From Planctomycetaceae bacterium (GTDB lineage: Bacteria; Planctomycetota; Planctomycetia; Pirellulales; JAEUIK01), in the NCBI GenBank assembly GCA_016793185.1, contig JAEUIK010000753.1:1-8985 (forward strand): a stretch of DNA of 8,985 nucleotides, read 5' to 3'. Below the pieces are notes generated by a model. That model worked only from the letters and a program-made list of their open reading frames with translations. It made no database searches and was not told the origin of the DNA. Shown here piece by piece: positions 1-6,460 of this stretch. Numbering within the stretch: position 1 is the stretch's first letter; each line of letters begins with the position of its first letter. The position numbers and the translations under genes were made by a program.

Positions 1-482
1 TTCTCCCCCTCGGGGCGGATCGCGGCGTCGGCCGTGTCGAAGAGCACGTCGGTGTCGAGCTTGCTGACGCCCGTCTCCGGATCGAACTCGAGCGACGGAA
101 ACCGCTCGGCCAGCTCAACCAGGCGGCGGCTGATGCCCTCCGGGAGCGCGCTGCGCCGTCCCGCGACCCCCATCAGCGCATCCCGCTCGCGCTGGTAGTT
201 GGCCAACTGCGCGCGGTTGTGCGAAAGTTCCTCGTCCAGCAGCGCCAGATCCTCCTCGGCGCGGCGCAGATGATCCTCCAGGCGCCGGCCATGGACGCGC
301 AGATTTTCCATCTCGGCCAGCTGTGCTTTCGACTGCTCGACCAGCGAGTGGTTCTGCGTTTCCAGCGCAGCCGTGCGGCCGGGCGGAAAGTATTGGCACC
401 CGCCAGCCAGCATGGCCGCGACCAGCACTGGAACCACGCCCAGGGCATAGGGGCGCGGCAGCGCATCGTTCCATAACCGCAT
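1..482 (-). CDS. OmpA/MotB-family lipoprotein, C-terminus cut by window edge
   Basis: The minus-strand frame is open from the ATG at 482 to the left edge, giving 160 residues. AAAGGAG lies about 8 bases upstream of the ATG and fixes the start. Residues 12-28 are hydrophobic and end in LAGGC, so Cys29 is a likely lipidation site; the lipobox is slightly off consensus, with Ala at -3. Residues about 36-105 are rich in Glu, Leu, Arg and Gln in heptad-like order and should form a coiled coil. From about 119 the sequence resembles the start of the OmpA C-terminal peptidoglycan-binding domain, including DTDVLFDTADAAIRPEG at 143-159. By family, such proteins tether the envelope to peptidoglycan. The NxxLSxxRA peptidoglycan-binding motif would lie beyond the edge, so binding cannot be judged. 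It is last of three co-oriented genes, 92 bases after the HTH protein. It could equally be described as Pal-like or MotB-like. Confidence 0.85.
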   Translation of the reverse strand, partial: MRLWNDALPRPYALGVVPVLVAAMLAGGCQYFPPGRTAALETQNHSLVEQSKAQLAEMENLRVHGRRLEDHLRRAEEDLALLDEELSHNRAQLANYQRERDALMGVAGRRSALPEGISRRLVELAERFPSLEFDPETGVSKLDTDVLFDTADAAIRPEGE

Positions 483-574
483 GATTCGACTCCTTTCGAA
501 TCTCCGCTCCGCCGGGCGAACCGGCGCGAGCACCGCGGGATCAGCGGCCGACTCCGGCCAGGACGAAGCGCGCC

Positions 575-2041
575 TTACGACGAGCCAAACAATCCCAGCA
601 CCGTGTCCATCAGCCAGCTATTGAATCCGTAGGGGCTTTCCCAACTCCACATGTTCCGGATCAGGTCGAACATCATCATGCCCGTCAGGCTCAACAGCAT
701 GGCACACGCCACCAGGCTGACAATGTTCCACATCGTGTAGGGGGCTTCCCGCGGGGCCAGTCCCGGCAAGGCCACTCCGCCGGCAGCCAGCGCGGGCGTG
801 CCTCCCAGGCCGGCGCCCAGAGCGCCACCGCCGTCGGCCGCGCCGAAGTCCTCTTCGAGCATTCCCCCCGCATCCCCCTCGAGCAGTCCGGAATCGCCGA
901 AACCGCTGTCCGAATCGAGGGCGATGACCTGCGAACCACTGTCTTCCGATTCTGAATCGCCGAGATCCTCGATGGGGGTCAGCAGGAAGTCGTCGTCAGC
1001 CGGCGCGATGTCGGCCGAATCCGAATCCGAGTCGGCGGCGATTGCGAACTCGTCCCCACCCAGCTCAAGCGACTCATCCTCGGACGACTTGAGCTCGAGC
1101 GGTTCCTCGAGTGACAGTCCGCTATCCGAAGGGGATGCCAGCGAGATCCCGCTGTCGGCGGCACTGCCGAGCGTCACGTCGCTGCCGCCCGCGCTGCTGA
1201 GCACCAGATCATCGTCGTCGAGATCGTGCGAACCCAGTGTGATCCCCGAGTCGGCGGCACTGGGAGCCCCCTGGCCAATGCCGGCGATCGCGAACTCGTC
1301 GTCGGACGAAGAGTCAGCCAGGTCGAGCTCGGCCGAGTCATGCTTGGGTTGACCGGGGGGCTTTCGCGCGCCCGCCCCCGGCGGCGCGGCAATCGCCACT
1401 TCGTCGCTCGAATCCGACAGCGCGTCGAGCGAAAGTTCGTCGTCGGCCAGGCGCAGGTCGGTCGGCGCATCGGGGGCCACTTCGACCGGCTGCTCGACCA
1501 CCAACCGCAGCCCGCTCTCGCTGGCTGTGCGGTCCACCTTCAGCTTCACGTCGCTCTCGCCGGGGCCGCGGCGATCGCTCGGACCCACCAGGCGGATGTC
1601 GCTTTCCTCGGGCGATTGCTTGCCGGGTTTGCCGATAATGGTGCTCGATGTGCCGGGCTCCGAAGCGCCAAACTCGCGATCGCTCACGAGGACGACGTCT
1701 TCGCTCTCGGTCAGCGAGGGACCGCCGGCGGGCTGGATCGTGGTATCGGAAGAGAGGCTGAGCTCGACCGAGTCGGAATCTTCGAGCGAGATCCCCAGGT
1801 CGTCGCTATCCTCGTCGGCCAGTCCGAAGCCGCTGGAAGACTCGATCTCCTCGATCGGCATGTCCACGGTCTGCGCGCGCAGATCGTCGGCCAGTCGCTC
1901 CAGGTCTTGCTGTTTGAATTTCCAGCTCGCGCCGTCGCGATACCCGTAGATCTGCTGGCGCTCGCGCAACTGGTTGAGCCGCTCGACGGTGATGCCCAGC
2001 GTTCGCGCGGCTTCGTCGAGAGGAATCAGCTTCAGGGCCAT
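575..2041 (-). CDS. Membrane-anchored HTH protein with long Asp/Ser-rich repeat region
   Basis: The protein has 488 residues from the ATG at 2041. That start has an AAGGGGG ribosome-binding site just upstream, and translation from it begins directly with the HTH; an upstream start in the same frame at 2068 would add nine residues and looks less likely. Residues 1-56 resemble an excisionase/MerR-type helix-turn-helix (IPLDEAARTLGITVERL, then YGYRDGASWKF). Residues about 57-405 are strongly acidic and Ser-rich. They carry many copies of a short motif of the type (A/S/E)-(D/S)-S-G-(I/L)-x-L or S-D-(V/I)-x-L, and three copies of DE(V/F)AIA. A Gly/Ala-rich stretch follows. Residues about 437-461 form one membrane helix, leaving a short tail containing a hydrophobic segment. 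The layout predicts a cytoplasmic N-terminus on a C-terminal anchor. I recall similar proteins in planctomycetes without known function. DNA binding is a family inference only; the HTH may serve protein contacts. It lies 67 bases after the preceding small exported protein. Confidence 0.85.
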   Translation of the reverse strand: MALKLIPLDEAARTLGITVERLNQLRERQQIYGYRDGASWKFKQQDLERLADDLRAQTVDMPIEEIESSSGFGLADEDSDDLGISLEDSDSVELSLSSDTTIQPAGGPSLTESEDVVLVSDREFGASEPGTSSTIIGKPGKQSPEESDIRLVGPSDRRGPGESDVKLKVDRTASESGLRLVVEQPVEVAPDAPTDLRLADDELSLDALSDSSDEVAIAAPPGAGARKPPGQPKHDSAELDLADSSSDDEFAIAGIGQGAPSAADSGITLGSHDLDDDDLVLSSAGGSDVTLGSAADSGISLASPSDSGLSLEEPLELKSSEDESLELGGDEFAIAADSDSDSADIAPADDDFLLTPIEDLGDSESEDSGSQVIALDSDSGFGDSGLLEGDAGGMLEEDFGAADGGGALGAGLGGTPALAAGGVALPGLAPREAPYTMWNIVSLVACAMLLSLTGMMMFDLIRNMWSWESPYGFNSWLMDTVLGLFGSS

Positions 2042-2108
2042 GGGCCCCCCTTCTCTGTGTCGCAACACTCATCCGGCTCGCTCGCGCCGGCAGGTCGCGG
2101 CGGTCCGG

Positions 2109-2486
2109 CTACTTCAACTGGTCGATCTTTCGGCGAATGTCCTGCGGCAACGGGTTCGTCCCGTTGAACTCAACCATCTGCAAATCCCACTCGATTTTGC
2201 GGGCGTTCTTCAGCTCGATCGTTCCCGTGCTCAACTCGATGTGGTAAACCGTCATCACCTTGGTCCGCGGATCGATAACGGTGACGAGCTGCCGGTTGTC
2301 GCCGGCGGGAGCCGCCAGCGCCAGCATCCCGGACTGTTCATCGCGTTGGACCTGTCCCGGACCGGTTGTCTGAACCGCCGCGGCACCCCCTGTGGGTCGG
2401 ACCGGTCCGCCGGGCTGAGCCCAAGCGGTGAAGCCCGCCGCTACGAGTGCAAACACCACTACCATCCCCGCCGTGGCAAAACGCAT
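2109..2486 (-). CDS. Small exported protein of unknown function
   Basis: This 125-residue protein starts at the ATG at 2486, with AGAGG six bases upstream. Residues 1-23 form a signal peptide: short basic start, hydrophobic core, and AWA before Gln24 as a good signal peptidase I site. A Gly/Pro/Thr-rich low-complexity stretch runs to about residue 45. A compact domain follows, with alternating hydrophobic residues suggesting beta-strands (LVTVIDPRTKVMTVYHIEL, 67-85) and a conserved-looking end (WDLQMVEFNGTNPLP, about 99-113). The wording 'ITVIDPxTxVMxVYH' is familiar from planctomycete hypothetical proteins, but I know no function. It is first in the leftward gene set and lies under a plausible promoter at 2536-2563. 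Its likely place is the periplasm or an envelope surface. Confidence 0.85.
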   Translation of the reverse strand: MRFATAGMVVVFALVAAGFTAWAQPGGPVRPTGGAAAVQTTGPGQVQRDEQSGMLALAAPAGDNRQLVTVIDPRTKVMTVYHIELSTGTIELKNARKIEWDLQMVEFNGTNPLPQDIRRKIDQLK

Positions 2487-2535
2487 AAGTTACCTCTGCC
2501 TTTGGGGATGAGCGCCTTTCGAGGGCGCAAACCCC

Positions 2536-2563
2536 ATTCTAAGAGCGTCGATGTTCAATTCAA
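2536..2563 (-). promoter_or_regulatory. Candidate sigma70-type promoter for the leftward gene set
   Basis: Read on the minus strand, TTGAAT (2563-2558) and TAGAAT (2541-2536) are separated by 16 bases. The -10 matches TATAAT at five of six positions and the -35 matches TTGACA at four of six. Transcription would start near 2529 and give a leader of roughly 45 bases before the ATG at 2486. That leader contains a GC-rich hairpin (GCGCC/GGCGC arms within 2512-2528). The surrounding bases are noticeably more AT-rich than the genes. The call rests on consensus match and position only. Confidence 0.5.
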
Positions 2564-2921
2564 GAAAAAATGACCCAGCTTAACAGTGCCGCCGACTCGG
2601 GGCCCCAAGCACCATTGGTGCAAGCGCCACACCCTGCAAAATCGGACTCCCGCCGGACGTTCCACCGCTCGCGCGGGGTCCCGCAGGCGAGCTTCCCGTA
2701 TCGATCTCAAAGCACGAAAAGCCGTAGAGAATGGGCCGGGAGTCTATCGCCGATGCCAAGGGGGGGCAAGGCCACCTAAATCGCTAATGTCAATCCCCTT
2801 ACGACGATGCGCCGCGGTCCACGGCAGGTCGCGACGGGAATCCGCTTTTCGGGCTCCGCGCGCGATCCGGCCCGCTGTCCAGCCGCCGGGTTGTCGCGCT
2901 CGGCTAGAATTAACCAACCTC
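2564..2921. other. Intergenic region between divergent gene sets
   Basis: These 358 bases hold no convincing gene. The queC frame is open upstream to 2586, but the extension (Arg/Pro-rich, no ribosome-binding site) has no resemblance to the family and is probably chance in GC-rich DNA. A 13-base palindrome (GCACCATTGGTGC, 2609-2621) could be an operator. TAGAAT at 2905-2910 could be the -10 of a queC promoter, but I see no matching -35 at the right distance. I found no preQ1 riboswitch pattern before queC. Confidence 0.5.
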
Positions 2922-3623
2922 ATGAACAGCCACCCCTCCCAGCGCATTGGTTTGCTCTACAGCGGCGGACTCGATAGCGCGGTCTTGCTGGGGCATCTCC
3001 TCGAAAAGGGGCGCACGGTCCGTCCGTTCTATGTCCGGTCGGGCATGCACTGGGAGGATGCCGAGCGGCGGGCCGCGATCCAGTACCTCGGGGCATTCCG
3101 TTCGTCGCGTATCGAGCCGCTGGTCGAGTTAACGCAAGACGTGGGCGAGGTGTACGGAGCGCATTGGAGCCTGCACGGCCAGGGTGTGCCCGACGCCTCG
3201 ACGGAAGACGAAGCGGTTTATCTGCCGGGTCGCAACCTGCTGCTGATCTCGAAGGCCGCGCTCTGGTGCCAATTGAACGGCATTCACGAGTTGGCGTTGG
3301 CCATCCTGGCGTCGAATCCGTTTCCCGATGCCACCGGCGAGTTCTTCACCGCGCTGGAGCGGACCCTGGAACTGGCGACCGGTGAGCCGTTGCGCGTCGT
3401 TCGTCCCTTCGCCGAGCTGTCGAAGCCCGAGGTGATGCGCTTGGGGCGCGACTTTCCCCTCGAACTGAGCTTTTCGTGCATCGACCCCCAAGGGGGGCTG
3501 CATTGCGGGGCGTGCAATAAATGCGCGGAGCGACAGGCGGCATTCAGCGCCGCCGAGATTCCAGACCGTACTCGTTACGCGCGCCGTTGGCCGTCGTCTC
3601 CCACCGCGACGCCTGGGGCGTGA
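2922..3623 (+). CDS. queC: 7-cyano-7-deazaguanine (preQ0) synthase, QueC family
   Basis: QueC converts 7-carboxy-7-deazaguanine, ammonia and ATP to preQ0, the precursor of queuosine in tRNA; it is cytoplasmic. The 233-residue protein has the PP-loop nucleotide site LLYSGGLDSA (11-20), the family motif LPGRN (101-105), a PD pair in FPDATGEFF (134-142), and four Cys (186, 195, 198, 201) in the C...CGxCxxC arrangement that binds zinc. It is divergent: the canonical E-T-D-x-S-G-Y-P-D-C-R stretch is reduced to SNPFPDATGEF, losing the Cys and SGY. The ATG at 2922 is the only sensible start, because the domain begins seven residues later. No ribosome-binding site precedes it (AACCAACCTC), so translation may be leaderless or weak. 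queD follows after 29 bases, which strongly supports the pathway assignment. A QueC-like paralogue acting on a related substrate is the main alternative. Confidence 0.85.
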   Translation: MNSHPSQRIGLLYSGGLDSAVLLGHLLEKGRTVRPFYVRSGMHWEDAERRAAIQYLGAFRSSRIEPLVELTQDVGEVYGAHWSLHGQGVPDASTEDEAVYLPGRNLLLISKAALWCQLNGIHELALAILASNPFPDATGEFFTALERTLELATGEPLRVVRPFAELSKPEVMRLGRDFPLELSFSCIDPQGGLHCGACNKCAERQAAFSAAEIPDRTRYARRWPSSPTATPGA

Positions 3624-3652
3624 CTGCTCTGTTTTGACAAAAGGACCTGCGG

Positions 3653-4057
3653 ATGTTTCGAGTGACGCGCGAGATTCAGTTCTGCTACGGGCATCGGCTG
3701 CTCAACTACGAAGGCAAGTGTCGCTACCTGCATGGGCACAATGGCACAGCCGTCATCGCCATCGAGGCCGAGAGTCTCGACGACCGGGGGATGGTCCTCG
3801 ACTTCTCCGACATCAAGCGGGTGGTGAGTGGGTGGATCGACGAGAGCCTCGATCACCGCATGATCCTCTGCCGGCAGGACCCGGCCGTAAACGTCCTGCG
3901 CGAGATGGGGGAACCGCTGTTTCTGATGGACGAGAATCCCACGGCGGAGAATATCGCCAAGCTGATCTACGACTTTACCGCTTCGCAGGGGTTCCCGATC
4001 GTCGAGTGCCTGCTCTGGGAAACGCCGAACTGCTTTGCCACCTACCGGCGTTCGTAG
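3653..4057 (+). CDS. queD: 6-carboxy-5,6,7,8-tetrahydropterin synthase, QueD family
   Basis: QueD turns 7,8-dihydroneopterin triphosphate into 6-carboxytetrahydropterin, the step two enzymes before QueC; QueE, which works between them, is not in the window. The protein has 134 residues, about the usual length. Zinc ligands are visible as His14 (CYGHRL), His27 and His29 (YLHGHN). Cys23 sits in the C-x3-H-G-H arrangement (CRYLHGH), which marks QueD rather than a plain pyruvoyl-tetrahydropterin synthase. Other family marks are DFSDIK (50-55), LDHR (66-69, catalytic His68), PTAEN (96-100) and WET with Glu123 for substrate binding. AAAGGA seven bases before the ATG fixes the start. It follows queC by 29 bases and is almost certainly co-transcribed with it. 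All expected catalytic residues seem present. Confidence 0.93.
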   Translation: MFRVTREIQFCYGHRLLNYEGKCRYLHGHNGTAVIAIEAESLDDRGMVLDFSDIKRVVSGWIDESLDHRMILCRQDPAVNVLREMGEPLFLMDENPTAENIAKLIYDFTASQGFPIVECLLWETPNCFATYRRS

Positions 4058-4387
4058 CATCGACTTTGCGCCTGGCGGGGGGCCGAGTGGCCCGAACCGT
4101 CGTCAAACCGATACGCCCGTATCCTCGAATCGGCGACAGCCGTTGCCGGTCCGCGCGGCGTTGATCAGTGTGCGCGGGACGACGAAAACTCGGGCGCTTT
4201 GAGGAGTTACGTCGTCGCCCTCGCGACGGGCGCTCGATTTGGCACGCCCCCTGCCCTGTTCTTCTCGCGCTGGCGATCGACAATCGCCGGCTTCGACTCG
4301 GGAACGCCTGCATGTTGCGGGCGGTGTCGCGGTCGGCCCAGTGGCACAACTCGCCTTGTCCACCCAGCGCCAGCGAGGAGAGCTTTC
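4058..4387. other. Intergenic region after queD with inverted repeats
   Basis: I see no gene in these 330 bases. A TTG at 4199 opens the frame of the downstream small protein, but the extension is Arg/Pro-rich and unlike a protein start. A short palindrome lies at 4110-4123 (GATACG arms around CC). A larger imperfect stem-loop pairs GACGACG (4178-4184) with CGTCGTC (4210-4216), extended by GGG/CCC with a bulge; an inner AACTC/GAGTT pairing may stack on it. None is followed by a T-run, so no intrinsic terminator for queC-queD is evident here. The promoter of the small exported protein should lie in this stretch, but I cannot place it. Confidence 0.4.
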
Positions 4388-4660
4388 ATGAAACGGGTGT
4401 TGAAATGGATTTGGGGGCCGGCACTGTTGGCAGCGGCCTTGGTCTGTGTGCCGAGCCGGCAAGCCGAGGCGCAGACCTCGTTCTTCTACGGCACGCCCCG
4501 GGCGTCGTTCGGATTCTCGACCGGTGGATACTACGGCGCGCCGTACCCGGCGCCGTACCGCGCGTACTACGGCCCGCGTCCGTACTATCCGCGTCCCTAC
4601 GGGTATTGGGGCGGTTACCGGCCGTACCCCGGGCCGCGGCACGGTCATTGCCGGTGGTAG
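4388..4660 (+). CDS. Small exported Tyr/Pro/Gly/Arg-rich protein
   Basis: This 90-residue protein starts at the ATG at 4388. GAGGAG lies about seven bases upstream and a signal peptide begins at once, so longer versions of this frame from 4199 are rejected. Residues 1-28 are a signal peptide: KRVLK basic start, a hydrophobic core to about 22, and AEA before Gln29 as the cleavage site. The mature part of about 62 residues is dominated by Tyr, Pro, Gly and Arg, with repeated PY, RPY and YYG units and a GHCRW end. It has no recognisable domain and is probably intrinsically disordered or a short surface or matrix protein. Similar short secreted Tyr/Gly/Pro-rich proteins are common in planctomycetes, as far as I recall. 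It is 330 bases from queD and ends before a strong terminator, so it is probably a separate transcript. Confidence 0.75.
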   Translation: MKRVLKWIWGPALLAAALVCVPSRQAEAQTSFFYGTPRASFGFSTGGYYGAPYPAPYRAYYGPRPYYPRPYGYWGGYRPYPGPRHGHCRW

Positions 4661-4705
4661 TCGTGGGCGACTTGCCTGCGGCAAAACCCGCGACGTCAGC
4701 ACAGC

Positions 4706-4747
4706 GGCGCCGGTCGGCGAAGGGTCATGGGGCGACCGGCCGGCGCC
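4706..4747. repeat. GC-rich inverted repeat downstream of the small exported gene
   Basis: GGCGCCGG (4706-4713) and CCGGCGCC (4740-4747) are perfect 8-base complementary arms. Inside, TCG (4714-4716) can pair with CGA (4733-4735) if four bases are bulged. No T-run follows, so it is not by itself an intrinsic terminator. It lies in the 3' untranslated part of the preceding gene, 40 bases before the terminator hairpin, and might protect the 3' end of the mRNA. Confidence 0.35.
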
Positions 4748-4786
4748 TTCGGGTCACGGTTGCGAGCCTTTTCGCGGCGTGTCAAC

Positions 4787-4834
4787 AAAAACAGTCCGGG
4801 TGGCTTCGACCAAAGCCAGCACCGGACTGTTTTT
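4787..4834. terminator. Strong, probably bidirectional intrinsic terminator
   Basis: A perfect 13-base inverted repeat (AAAAACAGTCCGG at 4787-4799, CCGGACTGTTTTT at 4822-4834) encloses a second stem, TGGCTT (4801-4806) with AAGCCA (4813-4818). The outer arms end in A5 on the left and T5 on the right, so a U-run follows the hairpin whichever strand is transcribed. It lies 126 bases after the stop at 4660 and would end transcription of the small exported gene. It also shields the right-hand operon, which starts at 5435. Confidence 0.8.
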
Positions 4835-4854
4835 CCTCCTGGGCAGCCATTCGG

Positions 4855-4891
4855 CTGGATGAATTGTCCCAGGAACCCCCACTGGATGAAT
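4855..4891. repeat. Short direct repeat CTGGATGAAT
   Basis: CTGGATGAAT occurs at 4855-4864 and again at 4882-4891, a start-to-start distance of 27 bases. There is no third copy nearby. It may be a pair of protein-binding sites or chance; it sits just after the terminator, in gene-free DNA. Confidence 0.3.
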
Positions 4892-5434
4892 CGGAGTGTT
4901 TCTTATCGCGGCCGCATGACTTGCCGCAGCGTTTGGTGCTACAGGGTATCGGCATCCCCCCCATCGAGCTTTGGTAAACTTGGCCGATTGCTGCGACTCT
5001 GCGGGTTACCGCAGCGAGGTAGCTGGGAGTTGTTTGCCGCGCAGTTGCCTTGAAGGTTTGCGTCGCGCCGGCAGTTTGGCCGATGGCAGCTTGACCAGTC
5101 GCCCTAGCTTTCCACTCCGAACTGCAGTGGGAAGGGGGAAAGACTTTACCGGCTTTGTCGTTTCTGCCGATTCTACTGGACGACAAACCATGCTCCGGCG
5201 GGGACGCGGCGCCGCGCCCCCGCAGAGCTGAAACCGGTGTTCGGGATTCGACTTGCTGCTGATACGCTGGGCGGCCTTTTTTCGGAGCCGTTCGGCTGAT
5301 CCGACAAACCCAAGTCGTTGGCCTGCGTCGAAGTTGCGCGCATCGGCTGTCCACACACGAGAGCGTGCGCGCCAACCGCCCCATGAGCCGGCGGGGCGCG
5401 ACGCCACTGCTGCCAGGTCCTGAGAAACGACGTC
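4892..5434. other. Gene-free region with a cluster of stem-loops upstream of the membrane operon
   Basis: No convincing protein gene is present. The best open frame (GTG at 4971 to 5231) lacks a ribosome-binding site, has poor G/C third-position bias and resembles nothing. Four local stem-loops occur in order: CTGCGG/CCGCAG with loop GTTA (4999-5014); a 9-bp stem with one G-U pair (5108-5116 with 5126-5134); an 8-bp TTTGTCGT/ACGACAAA stem (5154-5161 with 5180-5187); and a GC stem of 6+4 pairs with one mismatch (5198-5208 with 5213-5223). A T6 run lies at 5277-5282 with no stem directly before it. An extended -10-like TGGTAAACT ends at 4980, just before the first stem. This could be a long structured leader of the 5435 operon or a small RNA; I match it to no known family. 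Confidence 0.25.
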
Positions 5435-6460
5435 GTGCTGAGCTTTACCAGACTCTCCAACTGGGTGCTGCGCTCCCCCTTGCTGTGGGGAGCCGCGTTG
5501 CTGGTGGGCATGTCGTGCCTGCTCGACGCGCCGCTCGAGGTCTGCGCCCTGCTCCGGCGTTTCGTGGCGGCAGATCCCTTCGTCTACCTCGAGACGCTCG
5601 CGCTGCTTGTCGGCCTGGCGGCGCTGGGCCTCAGGTTGTTCGACGCCGGATTCGAGTCGTTACGCGTCGCCAAGGTTCAGTTGGGGCCGATACCGGCAGG
5701 CGGCCAACCCGTCGAGTGTTGCCGCCTCTTGCTGTCCGAGTTGGCTGAGCTGTCCGAGACCCTGCGCGGGACGCGCCTGGCACAGCGACTCGAGCTTGCG
5801 CTCGAGTCGATCGAACGCCGGGGTTCGGCCGACATGCTCGACCTCGAGCTCGAGCGACTCGGCGCGCTGCAGCGCCGTCAATGCTGGCAAGCCTACGGCT
5901 GGGTGCTTGTCGCCGCACTGTTGCTTCCGCTGTTGGGAACCATGGGCTACGCGGCTGCTCCCACTCCGTCGATCGCCGCGCGACACTTGCTGCTGGCCGG
6001 CACGCAGCTCACGCTCTTGACGCTCCTGGCAGCCTCGGCCTTGTCGGTCGATCTGTATCTTCTCCAGCGGCTCGACGCTCGGGCGGCGGCCGAACTGCTC
6101 GGCCGGTTTCAGCGCATGGCTCCCTCCAGCGACCCGCAAGTGCTGGCCGTGCGGCGGATGGCCGATGCCGTGGTGCAGGTGACGGATCGGCTGGTGCAGC
6201 GCCAAGTCGAGCTCTGGCAATCCACGCTCGAGGCGGCCCAGGATCGCTGGAATCAACTTGCCGGAGCGTCGCTCGAGCAGACGCAGGCCGCCCTCGAAGG
6301 CTCGCTCCGGGCGTCGCTGGCCGAGTTTGCCGACCGGTTAGCGGGCCTGGTTCCCGGCCCTCACGCTCGACCTGACGCAGACTCGGACAGCGCTCGCATC
6401 CTGAAGCTCTACGCACCCGCCGCTGACACCGACGCGCCGCGCACGGAGGAGGCCGCATGA
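5435..6460 (+). CDS. MotA/TolQ/ExbB-like membrane protein (putative proton-channel subunit)
   Basis: This 341-residue protein starts at GTG 5435, the first ATG or GTG in the frame; the ribosome-binding site is weak and the start is somewhat uncertain. Four hydrophobic helices are predicted at about 14-31, 48-69, 153-174 and 184-207. A charged helical segment of about 80 residues between helices 2 and 3 should be cytoplasmic. That is the MotA arrangement. PLLGTMGYA (165-173) at the end of helix 3 resembles the LGLLGTVxGM signature of TolQ/ExbB. After helix 4 comes a long charged helix (about 215-305, Glu/Gln/Arg/Ala-rich), a likely coiled coil, then a Pro/Asp-rich tail. In known families such proteins form a ring around an ExbD/TolR/MotB dimer and use ion flow to drive work on the envelope. 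The stop overlaps the next start (ATGA at 6457-6460), so the two products are probably made together. Sequence similarity to the family is weak; topology and neighbours carry the call. Confidence 0.7.
   Translation: MLSFTRLSNWVLRSPLLWGAALLVGMSCLLDAPLEVCALLRRFVAADPFVYLETLALLVGLAALGLRLFDAGFESLRVAKVQLGPIPAGGQPVECCRLLLSELAELSETLRGTRLAQRLELALESIERRGSADMLDLELERLGALQRRQCWQAYGWVLVAALLLPLLGTMGYAAAPTPSIAARHLLLAGTQLTLLTLLAASALSVDLYLLQRLDARAAAELLGRFQRMAPSSDPQVLAVRRMADAVVQVTDRLVQRQVELWQSTLEAAQDRWNQLAGASLEQTQAALEGSLRASLAEFADRLAGLVPGPHARPDADSDSARILKLYAPAADTDAPRTEEAA

Noticed and set aside
798..1352. Ser/Pro-rich plus-strand frame (184 codons)
   Set aside because: It is the complement of the Asp/Ser repeat region; composition follows from GC skew of the real gene and no start signal is present.
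1226..2167. Long plus-strand open frame (313 codons) opposite the HTH gene
   Set aside because: It is antisense to a better supported gene with HTH, membrane helix and ribosome-binding site; its Arg/Ala/Gly-rich product is typical of GC-rich shadow frames.
2586..2921. N-terminal extension of QueC by 112 residues
   Set aside because: QueC family proteins start close to the PP-loop, and the extension is Arg/Pro-rich without a start signal.
2750..2921. preQ1 riboswitch before queC
   Set aside because: No preQ1-I or preQ1-II consensus pieces could be found upstream of the start.
4971..5231. Possible small Cys-containing protein from GTG 4971
   Set aside because: No ribosome-binding site, weak G/C third-position bias and no signal peptide or domain; the region is better explained by hairpins.
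5277..5310. Terminator at the T6 run
   Set aside because: The nearby hairpin (CGGAGCCG/CGGCTGATCCG) lies after the T-run on the plus strand and faces an A-run on the minus strand, so the order is wrong for an intrinsic terminator.
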